From Dyadobacter sp. NIV53 (lineage in GTDB: Bacteria > Bacteroidota > Bacteroidia > Cytophagales > Spirosomataceae), in the NCBI RefSeq assembly GCF_019711195.1, contig NZ_CP081299.1, positions 2,046,001 to 2,110,000 on the forward strand: a stretch of DNA of 64,000 nucleotides, written 5' to 3'. The notes beneath the pieces are model-generated. The model was not told where the DNA came from and ran no database searches. It worked only from the letters and a program-made list of their open reading frames with translations. This document shows, one piece after another, positions 17,689 to 27,142 of the stretch (the first letter of the stretch is position 1; every line of letters begins with the position of its first letter). Both the position numbers and the translations under genes were made by a program.

Positions 17689-19650
17689 TTACTTTTTCAG
17701 GTAATCTGTGGGCGTTCGCTGATAAAACTCCCGGAAAACCTTAGAAAAATGAGATGGCGATTCAAAACCTAACAAATAAGCTGTTTCTGAGGCGTTGTTG
17801 CCAGCCCGGAGAAGATCAATGGCTTTGCGGAGCCGGTACTGTCGGATGAGCTCATTGGGCGATAGCTGCACCAGTGTATGGACTTTGCGGTAAAACGTCT
17901 TACGGCTCATTGCCATCTGGTCGGCCAGCCATTCTACACTCAGTGAAGAATCGTCCAGGCGCTGCTCAACAAGCTGATATAAACGGCTCAAAAACAGATC
18001 CTGTTTGGTTTCAACCGGGACAGGTGCGTCTGGCTGGGTGAGTTGCCGTTGGTAGTGCTCTCTTAGTTTCTGCTGGCGGCTGAGCAGATTACGCACCTTT
18101 AATCGAAGTTCACTTAAATTGAAAGGTTTAGTCAGGTAATCGTCTGCCCCATATTCATACCCTTTCAGCCGGTTACCATGTTCGAGGCTGCCAGTCAGCA
18201 GTATTATTGCAATATGGTTGGTTGCCTGGTCTGTCTTGATGTGCTCGATGAGTGTATATCCGTCCATGCGTGGCATCATCAGGTCGGAAATGATAATGTC
18301 TGGTAGTTCTTCCTGGGCAAGCATCCATCCTTCATAGCCATTTGCTGCCGAACGGATGCGGTAAGTGGTTGCCAGTTCGGCCACGATAAACTCCCTCATT
18401 TCCGCCTTGTCTTCCACAACCAGAATTAATGGCATATTGTCGGAAGTGACCGAATGGTTCATTCCGAACGACTCGTTGGTTAGCCTTGGCAAGTCAATGA
18501 ATGTAGTGGGATACACCGTTTCCTGATTTTGATCCGCTACACGCTGAACAGGAAGTTCCAATAAAAAATGGGTACCCTGCTGTGCGGCTTCTCCTGCTAC
18601 CTGGCTCGTTACATTGATATTGCCACCCAACCGCAATACTAATTCATGCACTAAGGCAAGCCCGATTCCTGAACCTTGATATAATGTGTTGTGTGGGTAA
18701 TCAACCTGATAGAACCGGTTAAAAATATGGGACAATTTGTCGGCCGGCACGCCAATGCCTGTATCGCTGACAGCTAAACTTGCCGTAGTTTGTGTCTGGG
18801 TGAGACGAATAACAATGGCACCGGTTTCAGTAAACTTAATGCTGTTTGACAGTAAATTATACAGGATCTTTTCCCATTTATCGGCATCAAATAAATAATT
18901 GCCGGATGGCATATCCGTTTCAAATATCAGTTCCAGCTGCTTAATGTCGGTAGACGGGCGAAACAAATCCACAATCTGTTCGACAAAAGCAGGCAGGTCA
19001 CCCACCTCATTCACAAGGTTCATCTGCCGTGCCTCCAATTTATTGATATCCAGCAACTGATTGATCAGCCGAAGTAATTGCCGTGCATTACGCCGGATAG
19101 TCGACAACTGTTTTTGAAAAGGCGCAGAAAGATCCCCGGTCTCCAATAGTTTATCTACCGGTGAAATAATTAATGTAAGTGGTGTTCGGAGTTCATGGGT
19201 AATGTTGGTAAAAAAACGGGTTTTCATCTCGTCGACCGCCTTCAGTTCGCTCATCTCCCGTAACTGATGCACATACTGTACCGCTTTCTCTACCGTTATT
19301 TCCAGGTCTTTAAAGTTGATCGGTTTGGTAATAAAGTCGAAAGCACCCCTGTTCATGGCAGTGCGGATATTGTTCATGTCGCCGTAAGCGGTTACCATAA
19401 CCGTACGGATAATTGGATTGACCTCCGAAATTTTCGACAGCAGCGTAAGCCCATCAATACCAGGCATATTGATATCACTGAGAACGACATCAATATCCGG
19501 TTGCTGTTCAATAAGATTTAAAGCTTTTTTACCATCGTGAATGTAAATAAATTCATATTGTCCGGTTTGAATTTTCCGACGGAACAGCTGGTTAAAAAGA
19601 GATTCCAGGTCCTGCTCATCATCGACGAATAGAATTTTTGTTTTGATCAT
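17689..19650 (-). CDS. Soluble hybrid two-component protein: REC-HisKA-HATPase-REC-AraC
   Basis: A 653-residue single-chain regulator. An N-terminal receiver (phospho-Asp59 in LSDINMPG, Lys109) is followed by a kinase with His152 in THELRTPL and an ATPase with DTGIGV and GSGIGLAL. A second receiver (SDLMMPRMDGY) and an AraC-type HTH (about 550-653) complete it. It resembles Bacteroidota hybrid two-component systems but has no signal peptide, sensor or TM segment. Input probably arrives by phosphotransfer to the first receiver, for which kinases like those at 1-8231 are plausible partners (inference only). No adjacent gene is an obvious target, though the S9-to-S12 block lies just downstream on the same strand. 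Confidence 0.92.
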   Translation of the reverse strand: MIKTKILFVDDEQDLESLFNQLFRRKIQTGQYEFIYIHDGKKALNLIEQQPDIDVVLSDINMPGIDGLTLLSKISEVNPIIRTVMVTAYGDMNNIRTAMNRGAFDFITKPINFKDLEITVEKAVQYVHQLREMSELKAVDEMKTRFFTNITHELRTPLTLIISPVDKLLETGDLSAPFQKQLSTIRRNARQLLRLINQLLDINKLEARQMNLVNEVGDLPAFVEQIVDLFRPSTDIKQLELIFETDMPSGNYLFDADKWEKILYNLLSNSIKFTETGAIVIRLTQTQTTASLAVSDTGIGVPADKLSHIFNRFYQVDYPHNTLYQGSGIGLALVHELVLRLGGNINVTSQVAGEAAQQGTHFLLELPVQRVADQNQETVYPTTFIDLPRLTNESFGMNHSVTSDNMPLILVVEDKAEMREFIVAELATTYRIRSAANGYEGWMLAQEELPDIIISDLMMPRMDGYTLIEHIKTDQATNHIAIILLTGSLEHGNRLKGYEYGADDYLTKPFNLSELRLKVRNLLSRQQKLREHYQRQLTQPDAPVPVETKQDLFLSRLYQLVEQRLDDSSLSVEWLADQMAMSRKTFYRKVHTLVQLSPNELIRQYRLRKAIDLLRAGNNASETAYLLGFESPSHFSKVFREFYQRTPTDYLKK

Positions 19651-20598
19651 GGATAGGGCAGCATATTAAAACAGAGGCAAAGTTTATTTCCCGGCACGCG
19701 CACTGATTAGCCGGACAATGTTGCTTTTGGAGTACCCTATTCCCTGGAGCCAAAGAATTGAATGACCAAATGAAATAAAATGAATGTTTCATAGTCCGGA
19801 TAGAAATCATTCTGTTTGACAATTTTTAGGGGAGCCATCGCTCCCCTTATCACTTTCTTTTAATAATTTCCTGCTTCCAGCCACAAAACCGGGTAATATT
19901 CCATTTCAAATCCACTCAAAACCCTTCACAAATCCATTCTCAACAAAACATTTTTATTGCAAAAAGCTGAACTAATTATGAGCCTTTGTACACCTGGCGA
20001 CAGTAATTAAAACGATCAGCTTAAGCCAGGGCAAAAGTTATGTTCATTAAAAAATAATTCAGTCAAAAAGTTATTTCATTAGCCACCAACACGAGCATGT
20101 TGCTTAATATTAAGATAACTAAACATAGTTATAATTACCTTAAAAGAAAGGTTTTACACCAAAAATGTTTAACAATATTTACTTTCCGTAAACACTCAAT
20201 ACGATTATCAGTAAAATTCATAGAAAAATTCCCGGATGTAATTAATTTATAAAATATTCGCGGTCGTAAAAATCCACAAACGGTCTGCTTATTTACTACT
20301 GAAATATTTCATTTAGCGCAGGTCACAGGAATTTTTTTACACGGTAAGAGCAGGAATTTTATAGTACTTTTTCATTTTAGGGGAGATATGTTTATAGTCC
20401 CATTAAAAGGTACATTGCTTTGCAGGTCCTGTTCCAATAACAATGAGCTTACGGTAAACTTGTGCAAAAATCAACTATTAACAAATGGCGTGTCAACATA
20501 TAGGTAATGAGTCGGGTTTTGTTCAATTTTGCCTATAATCCTGATAGGCTGGAATGCGACCAGTTCATTGTCAAAATCAACAAAATTAACTTTTAGGA
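19651..20598. other. Long AT-rich intergenic region (948 bp)
   Basis: It separates two divergent genes and must hold both promoters. I see no convincing gene. A short hairpin (AGGGGAGC, loop of four, GCTCCCCT, 19828-19847) lies 178 bp upstream of the hybrid kinase. TATAAT occurs at 20534-20539, 60 bp before the antiporter start, a possible -10. No long repeat or RNA gene is recognisable. Confidence 0.4.
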
Positions 20599-22182
20599 AT
20601 GCACACGATATTACCATTTCTGCTCGCTATGATAGCCGCCATTGTGCTGTTGAACATGTGGGCTGTCAAACTTAAAATCGCCTACCCTATTCTATTGGTA
20701 GTCGGAGGATTAATGATCAGCCTGATACCGGGACTGCCGGTTGTAAAAATTGACCCTGATTTGATCTTTTTCATATTTCTGCCACCCTTACTGTTTGCAG
20801 CCGCCTGGTCTATCTCTTTCAAAGAGATGAAGAAATGGTGGCGTATCATCGGCAGTTTCGCCTTCCTTGTCGTGTTTTTTACGGCTCTTTCCGTAGCGCT
20901 GTTTACCAGTTATCTCATTCCCGGTTTCACCATTGCCCTGGGGTTTTTATTGGGTGGAATCGTATCTCCACCCGACGCAGTAAGTACAGGCGCTATTATG
21001 AACTTTGTAAAAATCCCGAAATCCACCTCAGCGATTTTAGAAGGGGAAAGTTTGTTGAATGATGCTTCGTCACTGATCATTTTCCGGTTTGCCCTGGTTG
21101 CAGTCGGAACCGGTCAGTTTATCTGGCAGCAAGCCGCAGTGAGTTTTTTATGGATGGTACTTGGCGGTGCCGGAATTGGACTGGCCCTTGCCTGGATTTT
21201 TGTACAGGCGCATAAACGGCTGCCTACGGACCCTCCGTCAGATATTGCACTTACCCTCATTGAACCTTATGTAATGTACTGGGTTGCTGAACAGGTACAT
21301 AGCTCAGGCGTAATGGCCGTTGTGTGCGGCGGTTTGTATATGTCTGCAAGGCGGCTGATCTTCCTGAACAGCGCCAGCAGAATAAGAGGTTTTAGTGTAT
21401 GGGAAAGTTTTGTATTTATCCTGAATGGCGTTGTTTTCTTCATTATCGGCCTCGAACTCCCCGAGATTGTGGATGGACTGCGTTCAAAAGGAATCCCTTT
21501 GACTACTGCCATTGGTTACGGCGTAATGGTAACTGTCATTTTGGTAGTGGCAAGAATCATAAGTTCGTATACCGCCATGGTTGCTACCCTCATTTTCCGG
21601 CCATCCGTCGCGCCGAGAGCGGCAACAAACAAAAGGCGCTGGATGATGCCACTAATGCTTGGCTGGACGGGCATGCGCGGCGTGGTTTCCCTGGCCGCCG
21701 CATTGGCCATACCCGTTACTTTGGAAAATGGAGCGGACTTCCCGTACAGGAACCTGATATTGTTTATCACCTTCATCGTGATATTGCTCACCCTGATCGT
21801 GCAGGGCCTCACACTTCCCTACCTGATAAAACGGATGCATTTCTTCGATGAATTATTTAACGACGAAGATGAAGAATTGACCAGACAAAAAATGAAACGG
21901 GGATTAAAACAGCACGTTTATGAAGTCCTCAAAAGCAAGTATGAAAATGAGCTGCAAGGCCATGCCGGCATTGAAAAAATACTGAAACAATGGGAAGAAA
22001 GGGCAAAAGCAGCCGATGACAGCGGGATGAACGAAAAGACGAAAGTTGTTTTCGTGCAGCTTCTCGAAAGCCAGCGGGAGTATCTCGCCGAACTGAATAA
22101 GGACGTTTCTATCAGCGAAGAAATTATCCGCCAGCAACTCTACCAGATTGATTTGGAAGAAGAAAGGCTGAAGATTATTTGA
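20599..22182 (+). CDS. Na+/H+ antiporter, CPA1 family
   Basis: A 527-residue inner-membrane protein with about twelve TM segments (4-410) and a cytoplasmic, charged, helical C-terminal tail (about 415-527). CPA1 core motifs are present: GGIVSPPDAVSTGAI (half-helix region), EGESLLNDASSLIIF with the transport Asp, and GWTGMRGVVSLAAALAIP. The family exchanges Na+ or K+ for protons for pH and salt homeostasis; the ion cannot be chosen from sequence. It is the first of a plus-strand group, but the next gene starts 113 bp on. Confidence 0.93.
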   Translation: MHTILPFLLAMIAAIVLLNMWAVKLKIAYPILLVVGGLMISLIPGLPVVKIDPDLIFFIFLPPLLFAAAWSISFKEMKKWWRIIGSFAFLVVFFTALSVALFTSYLIPGFTIALGFLLGGIVSPPDAVSTGAIMNFVKIPKSTSAILEGESLLNDASSLIIFRFALVAVGTGQFIWQQAAVSFLWMVLGGAGIGLALAWIFVQAHKRLPTDPPSDIALTLIEPYVMYWVAEQVHSSGVMAVVCGGLYMSARRLIFLNSASRIRGFSVWESFVFILNGVVFFIIGLELPEIVDGLRSKGIPLTTAIGYGVMVTVILVVARIISSYTAMVATLIFRPSVAPRAATNKRRWMMPLMLGWTGMRGVVSLAAALAIPVTLENGADFPYRNLILFITFIVILLTLIVQGLTLPYLIKRMHFFDELFNDEDEELTRQKMKRGLKQHVYEVLKSKYENELQGHAGIEKILKQWEERAKAADDSGMNEKTKVVFVQLLESQREYLAELNKDVSISEEIIRQQLYQIDLEEERLKII

Positions 22183-22295
22183 TCAACTTAAAAATAATTT
22201 TCTTTTAAATGTCCGGAAAGAAAATATGGAATGGTCTTTACAATATCAATGGAGAAAAAGATTTTCCATCGTTTACCTTCTAAAAAACAAGTGAT

Positions 22296-22739
22296 ATGCA
22301 ATCCATATTTGATGAGGCCATCAGGACTGAATTAATTGAGAGAATTAATAAAGTTGATGAAACTTGTACGGCGAAGTGGGGCAAAATGGAGGTATCGCAA
22401 ATGCTCAGACATTGCGTGCAATGGGAAGAAATGATTTTAGGCAAACGCATTTACAAGCAATCGTTCCTCGGAAAACTATTTGGAAAAATGGCATTAACAG
22501 GCATGATAAAAGACGACAGCCCGGTAAAGCAGAATATGCCAACAGTTCCGGAATTTAAAGTGATGGAAAAATGCGATGTAGCTTCCGAAAAAAAGAAATG
22601 GCTTGCGCTGATAGATGAACACAACTACATTTCACATCCGGATTTCGTACATCCATTTTTCGGTAAAATGACCAGAGAACAAGTTGGATTACTGGCTTAC
22701 AAGCATACCGATCATCATTTGCGGCAGTTTGGGCGTTGA
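22296..22739 (+). CDS. DUF1569 domain-containing protein (DinB-like fold)
   Basis: A 147-residue soluble protein. DUF1569 signatures are visible: WGKMEVSQMLRHCVQWEEM near 30-49, HPFFGKMTREQVGLLAYKH near 118-136, and a final DHHLRQFGR. The three His-containing positions suggest a DinB-type four-helix metal site. The biochemical role of the family is unknown. It is followed by a VOC protein and an SRPBCC remnant, a common grouping of small stress or ligand-binding proteins in Bacteroidota. Confidence 0.88.
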   Translation: MQSIFDEAIRTELIERINKVDETCTAKWGKMEVSQMLRHCVQWEEMILGKRIYKQSFLGKLFGKMALTGMIKDDSPVKQNMPTVPEFKVMEKCDVASEKKKWLALIDEHNYISHPDFVHPFFGKMTREQVGLLAYKHTDHHLRQFGR

Positions 22740-22842
22740 AGTTTGTTGAACCGAAGATCGTTTCGTAGTACTTATACATGGACATAAACCGGAAGAATCA
22801 AAAAGCAAAATTTTATATTAACTTTTATAATTCAGTACTAAA

Positions 22843-23265
22843 ATGGCAAAACAAGTTTTCATTAATTTGGCAGTAAAGGATCTTCAAAAATCCACAGACT
22901 TTTACACTGCATTAGGCTTTACAAACAATCCTCAATTTTCGGACGAGACTGGAAAATGTATGGTTTGGAGTGAAAACATTTTTGTAATGATCCTGTCGCA
23001 CGAAAAGTTTACACAATTTGCAACCAAACCTATTGCTGACACAAAATCAAAGTTAGCAGGGCTTTTTTCTTTATCGGTTGACAGTGTTGATGAAGTAAAT
23101 AGCATAATGACAAATGGACTGGCAGCGGGTGGCATAGAACCAAATGAAATGAGAGATTATGGTTTTATGCAACAGCGTACTATCGAAGATTTCGACGGAC
23201 ATACCTGGGAGATTTTCTATATGGACATTTCAAAATTTCCCTCAGAACAACCTGCGGAACAATAA
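22843..23265 (+). CDS. VOC family protein (glyoxalase/bleomycin-resistance fold)
   Basis: A 140-residue protein with the two beta-alpha-beta-beta-beta modules of the vicinal oxygen chelate fold. It starts AKQVFINLAVKDLQKSTDFY and ends with DFDGHTWEIFYMDIS, where the Glu is the usual late metal ligand. It has no signal peptide. The subfamily is mostly annotated as a lactoylglutathione-lyase-like protein without a proven substrate. The start at 22843 is the only sensible one. Confidence 0.9.
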   Translation: MAKQVFINLAVKDLQKSTDFYTALGFTNNPQFSDETGKCMVWSENIFVMILSHEKFTQFATKPIADTKSKLAGLFSLSVDSVDEVNSIMTNGLAAGGIEPNEMRDYGFMQQRTIEDFDGHTWEIFYMDISKFPSEQPAEQ

Positions 23266-23310
23266 AAATGAACCGTAACATCGGTATGGGAATTTTGCAA
23301 AAAAGACAAA

Positions 23311-23534
23311 ATGAATATCGTAGTCACAATTCTATCCGTATTGGCAAGCATCATTGCCTTGCTTTTGATCATTGCCATTTTCATGAAGAAGGGATATAAT
23401 ACCTACCGTGAAATCACCCATAGAACATCATGTTACCATTCATAGTGAAAATGCTGGAAAAAGATATGGATACAAGTTTGACAACTTTGAATAAATTTTT
23501 GAAAAATAATCCTGACAAAGTTTTTTTCTGCTAA
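23311..23534 (+). pseudogene. SRPBCC family protein remnant with internal deletion
   Basis: ATG at 23311 opens a membrane-anchor segment and the start of an SRPBCC domain (MNIVVTILSVLASIIALLLI... then YNTYREITH), which runs into a stop at 23443-23445 after 44 codons. In another frame, 23430-23534 encodes the typical C-terminus of the same family (IVKMLEKDMDTSLTTLNKFL), ending TAA. Intact relatives have roughly 110 further residues between these parts, so I infer an internal deletion. It follows the VOC gene by 45 bp. Confidence 0.7.
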
Positions 23535-23540
23535 TTTGTT

Positions 23541-23583
23541 AAAAACAGAAAATCCCGGTCATTGACCAGGATTTTCTGTTTTT
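23541..23583. terminator. Rho-independent terminator, bidirectional
   Basis: A perfect 13-bp core stem AAACAGAAAATCC / GGATTTTCTGTTT, extended by GGTC/GACC in the loop and flanked by A and T runs on both sides. It sits between the plus-strand group ending at 23534 and the minus-strand esterase ending at 23677, so it can serve both. Confidence 0.85.
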
Positions 23584-23676
23584 AGTCTCTATCCCCGGAA
23601 CACGGTGGAGAGAACCAGCATCTTAATATCAGTCAGGCAAAAATGGTTACAATACGATAACCGCAGGTAGCATCAA

Positions 23677-25152
23677 TTACTCCTTCGGATAAGCAAAGAT
23701 ATTTTTGGTAGTAACCTTCCCGCTAACGTCCTTCGACGCAACGATCTGATCGGGCGCCTTCGACTTTTCTACCCAATCGATGATCAGGCTGACCCAGTCT
23801 ACATTGTCGCAACCGGGGCCGCCGCCGCAATGCAGAACTCCCGGAAGGAGAAACAGCCTTGCGTAGGATTGCGCGTCTTTGTCGGTTTTCAACATCCCGT
23901 TATAATGCCCGATGGTTGCGTTTGCGGAAAGCGCGGCGTCATTCCAGCCATGGAAAAAGATAATCTTACCATTGCGTTTTTTGAACTCGCTGTAATCGGT
24001 ACTCGTAGCATCCAGATACGATGAAGCAAATGCCGTTTCCGTGGCAAAATTTTTGAAGTTGTACTTCGTATAATCAAAGGTGGAATCGTTGAAGATGAGA
24101 TACTTGAAAATATTAGTCGAAAACATATAATGCAGACTGGGCTCTTTTTGCTGAGCGGAAATTGGCGCGGTAATCCAGGGATCCCAGGAACCATTTTCAG
24201 CTTCTCCGCCAAACGGGAAACCCGGGTAAATCTGTTTGCCATTTACAACTAATGGACTGTAAATCGACTTGATGGCCGCGAGCTGCGCTTTTGTAAGACA
24301 TGCATTTCCTGGCTTTTCGTCAGCGCAAACCGGTAATTTGGAAAAATCGAACTTGCATTTACCGGGGTTGTTCAGGATTCCGTCAGCGTTACCATCGATT
24401 TGGTCGCATTGTTTGAGAACTTCATTCTGTAGAAGTTTAAGATTATCTTTTGTGATAACCGGCCTCAGCTCTTTTGGATTTGGATAATTGTATTGACTGT
24501 GCTCCAAAAATTTCGCAGCGGTTGCCGGCCATGCAAAAGCAGGTGCACCGGCCACAATCCCGTCAAAATCTTCAGGATAATACTGCGCCTCAACCATCGC
24601 CTGTCCGCCCCCGCGCGAACATCCAACAAAATATGATTTGGAAGGGGCTGCACAATAATAATTTTGCATAATGGCTTTCGAAACCACGGCGGTACGATGT
24701 ATGGCAAGCCGCCCGAAGTTGAGCTGTCGCTCCATGTTGTTGTACGCCCATTTGGCATCGTCGCCCCCTTCGTGACCCGTGTCAGTGCCCGCAGTGGCAA
24801 ATCCCTCATCTACTTTGGACTTAAAATCGTTTTGAATGCTACCCACAAAACCGCCTCCCCCCGACATCAGAAAACGGGTATTGCTTTCTTCAGGTAACAA
24901 AATCTCAAAATTGATTTCCCGGCTTATCCTGCCTAATATGCGACAAAAAGGCTTTTTTATGACAATAGTTCCTCGCCATGGTTCATTTGGATTTTTAATT
25001 GTATCACCAGCATTTGCCTCAGCGACTAAAATCGTAACATCCGGAAGCTGAAGGTTTATTAATTCCGCGCAGGGCTTGCAAGGTTTCACACTTTGGGCCG
25101 AAGCAAAGCAACCAAACAGCAATAAGACAAAGGAAAAGTGAAATTTTCTCAT
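23677..25152 (-). CDS. Tannase/feruloyl esterase family alpha/beta hydrolase
   Basis: A 491-residue secreted esterase (signal MRKFHFSFVLLLFGCFASAQ). The nucleophile elbow is YFVGCSRGGGQAM near 180, followed by YPEDFDGIVAGAPAF, diagnostic of the tannase/feruloyl esterase family. The triad Asp is probably in FFHGWNDAALS and the His in LLPGVLHCGGGPGCDN. Many Cys suggest disulfides, including the Cys pair next to Ser and His typical of the family. Substrates are esters of phenolic acids or related aromatics from plant material. It is transcribed divergently from the amidohydrolase at 25410. Confidence 0.92.
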   Translation of the reverse strand: MRKFHFSFVLLLFGCFASAQSVKPCKPCAELINLQLPDVTILVAEANAGDTIKNPNEPWRGTIVIKKPFCRILGRISREINFEILLPEESNTRFLMSGGGGFVGSIQNDFKSKVDEGFATAGTDTGHEGGDDAKWAYNNMERQLNFGRLAIHRTAVVSKAIMQNYYCAAPSKSYFVGCSRGGGQAMVEAQYYPEDFDGIVAGAPAFAWPATAAKFLEHSQYNYPNPKELRPVITKDNLKLLQNEVLKQCDQIDGNADGILNNPGKCKFDFSKLPVCADEKPGNACLTKAQLAAIKSIYSPLVVNGKQIYPGFPFGGEAENGSWDPWITAPISAQQKEPSLHYMFSTNIFKYLIFNDSTFDYTKYNFKNFATETAFASSYLDATSTDYSEFKKRNGKIIFFHGWNDAALSANATIGHYNGMLKTDKDAQSYARLFLLPGVLHCGGGPGCDNVDWVSLIIDWVEKSKAPDQIVASKDVSGKVTTKNIFAYPKE

Positions 25153-25409
25153 AGGGTGAATCGTTCAAAAAGCCTGGCATATTTTGTTAATAAGCAAAAA
25201 GAAACGTCTTTTTCCCCATTGCGTTTTGAGAATAGTATTTTATAGGCCTGTCCAGGATTTTTTTTCACTCATACCCATATAAAAACTAATCCTTTCGCCA
25301 ATCCAAAAAAATACCGATCTTGTTAATACAGAGGTTTAAAATGCTATTCTCGATGTATTTTAAACATTAATTTCAGATCATTCACCCAAAACCAACTCAA
25401 CCAAAAAAA

Positions 25410-26696
25410 ATGAAAAAACTACTCCTCCCCTTCCTCCTACTCACCTACCTCACAACCCAAGCACAGCAAACAATCCTCCATTGCGGAAAGCTAATCGATG
25501 TACAAAACCGAAAAGTTTTAAGCGGCGTGTCCGTCTTTGTTACCGGTAATAAAATCACAGACGTTCAGAGCGGTTATGCAGCGGCGGGAGCTGGTGGTAA
25601 GGTGGTTGATCTGAAAAATAAGACTGTAATGCCCGGGTTGATGGATATGCATGTTCATTTGATCGGTGAAAGTAAAAAGGGTGACTTCGTAAACGAGTTC
25701 ATTAAAAATCCTGCGGACGTTGCTTTTGAATCGGTCAAATATGCCAATGTCACGTTGATGTCCGGGTTTACGACCGTTCGGGATCTGGGTGGCGGATGGG
25801 GTATCGTTATTTCGCTACGGAATGCTGTTAATAATGGTCTGCTTAATGGGCCTAGAATTTATACTGCGGGTACTGCGCTTGCAACCACAGGCGGTCATGC
25901 GGATCCGACGAATGGTTACAGAATGGACCTGATGGGAGATCCCGGGCCGAATGAAGGTGTGGTAAATGGTGTGGTCGATGCGAGAAAAGCCGTACGCCAG
26001 CGTTATAAAGATGGCTCAGATCTGATCAAAATAACGGCAACGGGTGGCGTTTTAAGTCAGGCTAAAGATGGGGCAGGTGCACAATTTACGGAAGAAGAGA
26101 TCAGGGCAATTGTGGAAACGGCGAAGGATTATGGCTTCAAAGTGGCTGCCCACGCGCACGGCGCCGAAGGAATGAAGCGGGCGATCCGGGCCGGTGTGTC
26201 GTCTATTGAACACGGTACTTTTATGGATGATGAAGCGATTACACTTTTTAAGAAATACGGCACATTTCACGTTCCGACCATTATTGCAGGAAGGTCAACT
26301 GCGGATTCGGCCAAAATACCGGGTTACTACTCTCCGATTGTGACACCGAAAGCGCTTGCCACGGGGCCATTAATACAGGCCACTTTTGCCAAAGCGTATA
26401 AGGCAGGCGTTAAAATAGCATTTGGTACCGACGCCGGTGTTTTTATGCACGGCAAAAACTGGAAAGAGTTTGTATACATGGTGGAAGCAGGTATGCCGGC
26501 AATGGAAGCGATCCGCTCTGCTACCGTAAGTGGTGCCGAACTACTGGGTGTGTCTGATATTCTGGGTGTTATCGAAAAGGGAAAACTTGCTGATATTGTG
26601 GCCGTTGACGGCGATCCGCTGGAAGATATCAGCCGGATGGAAAAGGTATCTTTTGTTATGAAAGATGGCATAATTTATAAGAATGAAAGTTTATGA
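25410..26696 (+). CDS. Secreted amidohydrolase family protein (Xaa-Pro dipeptidase-like)
   Basis: A 428-residue metal-dependent hydrolase with a signal peptide ending near TTQAQ. The N-terminal HxH ligands are H81 and H83 (MDMHVHL). The bridging Lys lies in DLIKITATGG, further His residues in AAHAHG and IEHGT, and the final Asp in FGTDAGVF. This is the imidazolonepropionase-like or prolidase-like branch that hydrolyses amides or dipeptides in the periplasm. The first 20 codons are unusually C-rich on the coding strand. SusC/SusD pair 1 follows on the same strand after about 280 bp. Confidence 0.9.
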   Translation: MKKLLLPFLLLTYLTTQAQQTILHCGKLIDVQNRKVLSGVSVFVTGNKITDVQSGYAAAGAGGKVVDLKNKTVMPGLMDMHVHLIGESKKGDFVNEFIKNPADVAFESVKYANVTLMSGFTTVRDLGGGWGIVISLRNAVNNGLLNGPRIYTAGTALATTGGHADPTNGYRMDLMGDPGPNEGVVNGVVDARKAVRQRYKDGSDLIKITATGGVLSQAKDGAGAQFTEEEIRAIVETAKDYGFKVAAHAHGAEGMKRAIRAGVSSIEHGTFMDDEAITLFKKYGTFHVPTIIAGRSTADSAKIPGYYSPIVTPKALATGPLIQATFAKAYKAGVKIAFGTDAGVFMHGKNWKEFVYMVEAGMPAMEAIRSATVSGAELLGVSDILGVIEKGKLADIVAVDGDPLEDISRMEKVSFVMKDGIIYKNESL

Positions 26697-26974
26697 AAAC
26701 AGCGCACGCACAATACCGGCATACCTACCTGTAAATAAGCAAATTAAAGGCCATGGCCTACATGTTTTCTGAGAGGAAAATAGAATTTATTTGAATTATT
26801 TACATAAATTTTTATAGTACTTTATTTTTAAAATAGAGTAGTTATGTAAATCTCCCGATTTTCCTCTAATACAAACAGTTATATACTAATCTATCTCTAA
26901 ACCCACAGAATAGTCATGCAAACACCCATTGCGTTTTTTACTCAAAATTTAAACCCTCTAAAACCGTATGAAAA

Positions 26975-27142
26975 ATGTTTATGAGATTTACTAACAAGCA
27001 AAAATTGAAGTCTGGAATACGATCGTTTTTTCTGATTTTCTGTACGCTGGCCAGCCTTTCCCTTCTGAGCAGGCTCCCCCGTTTCAGGAATTATGCATTC
27101 GCCGGAAGCTGTACTCGCGGCCATCTCCGGAACTGTGGTTGA
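26975..27142 (+). pseudogene. SusC-1 signal-peptide fragment, out of frame with the receptor body
   Basis: ATG at 26975 (or 26981) encodes a typical SusC leader (MRFTNKQKLKSGIRSFFLIF then CTLASLSLLS) that ends at TGA 27140-27142. The receptor body at 27093 is in the +1 frame relative to it and has no leader of its own. Removing one C from the five-C run at 27076-27080 would join the two into a normal SusC N-terminus. Confidence 0.7.

Noticed and set aside
19828..19847. GC-rich hairpin as a terminator
   Set aside because: It lies upstream of a gene and lacks a T-run on the downstream side of either strand.
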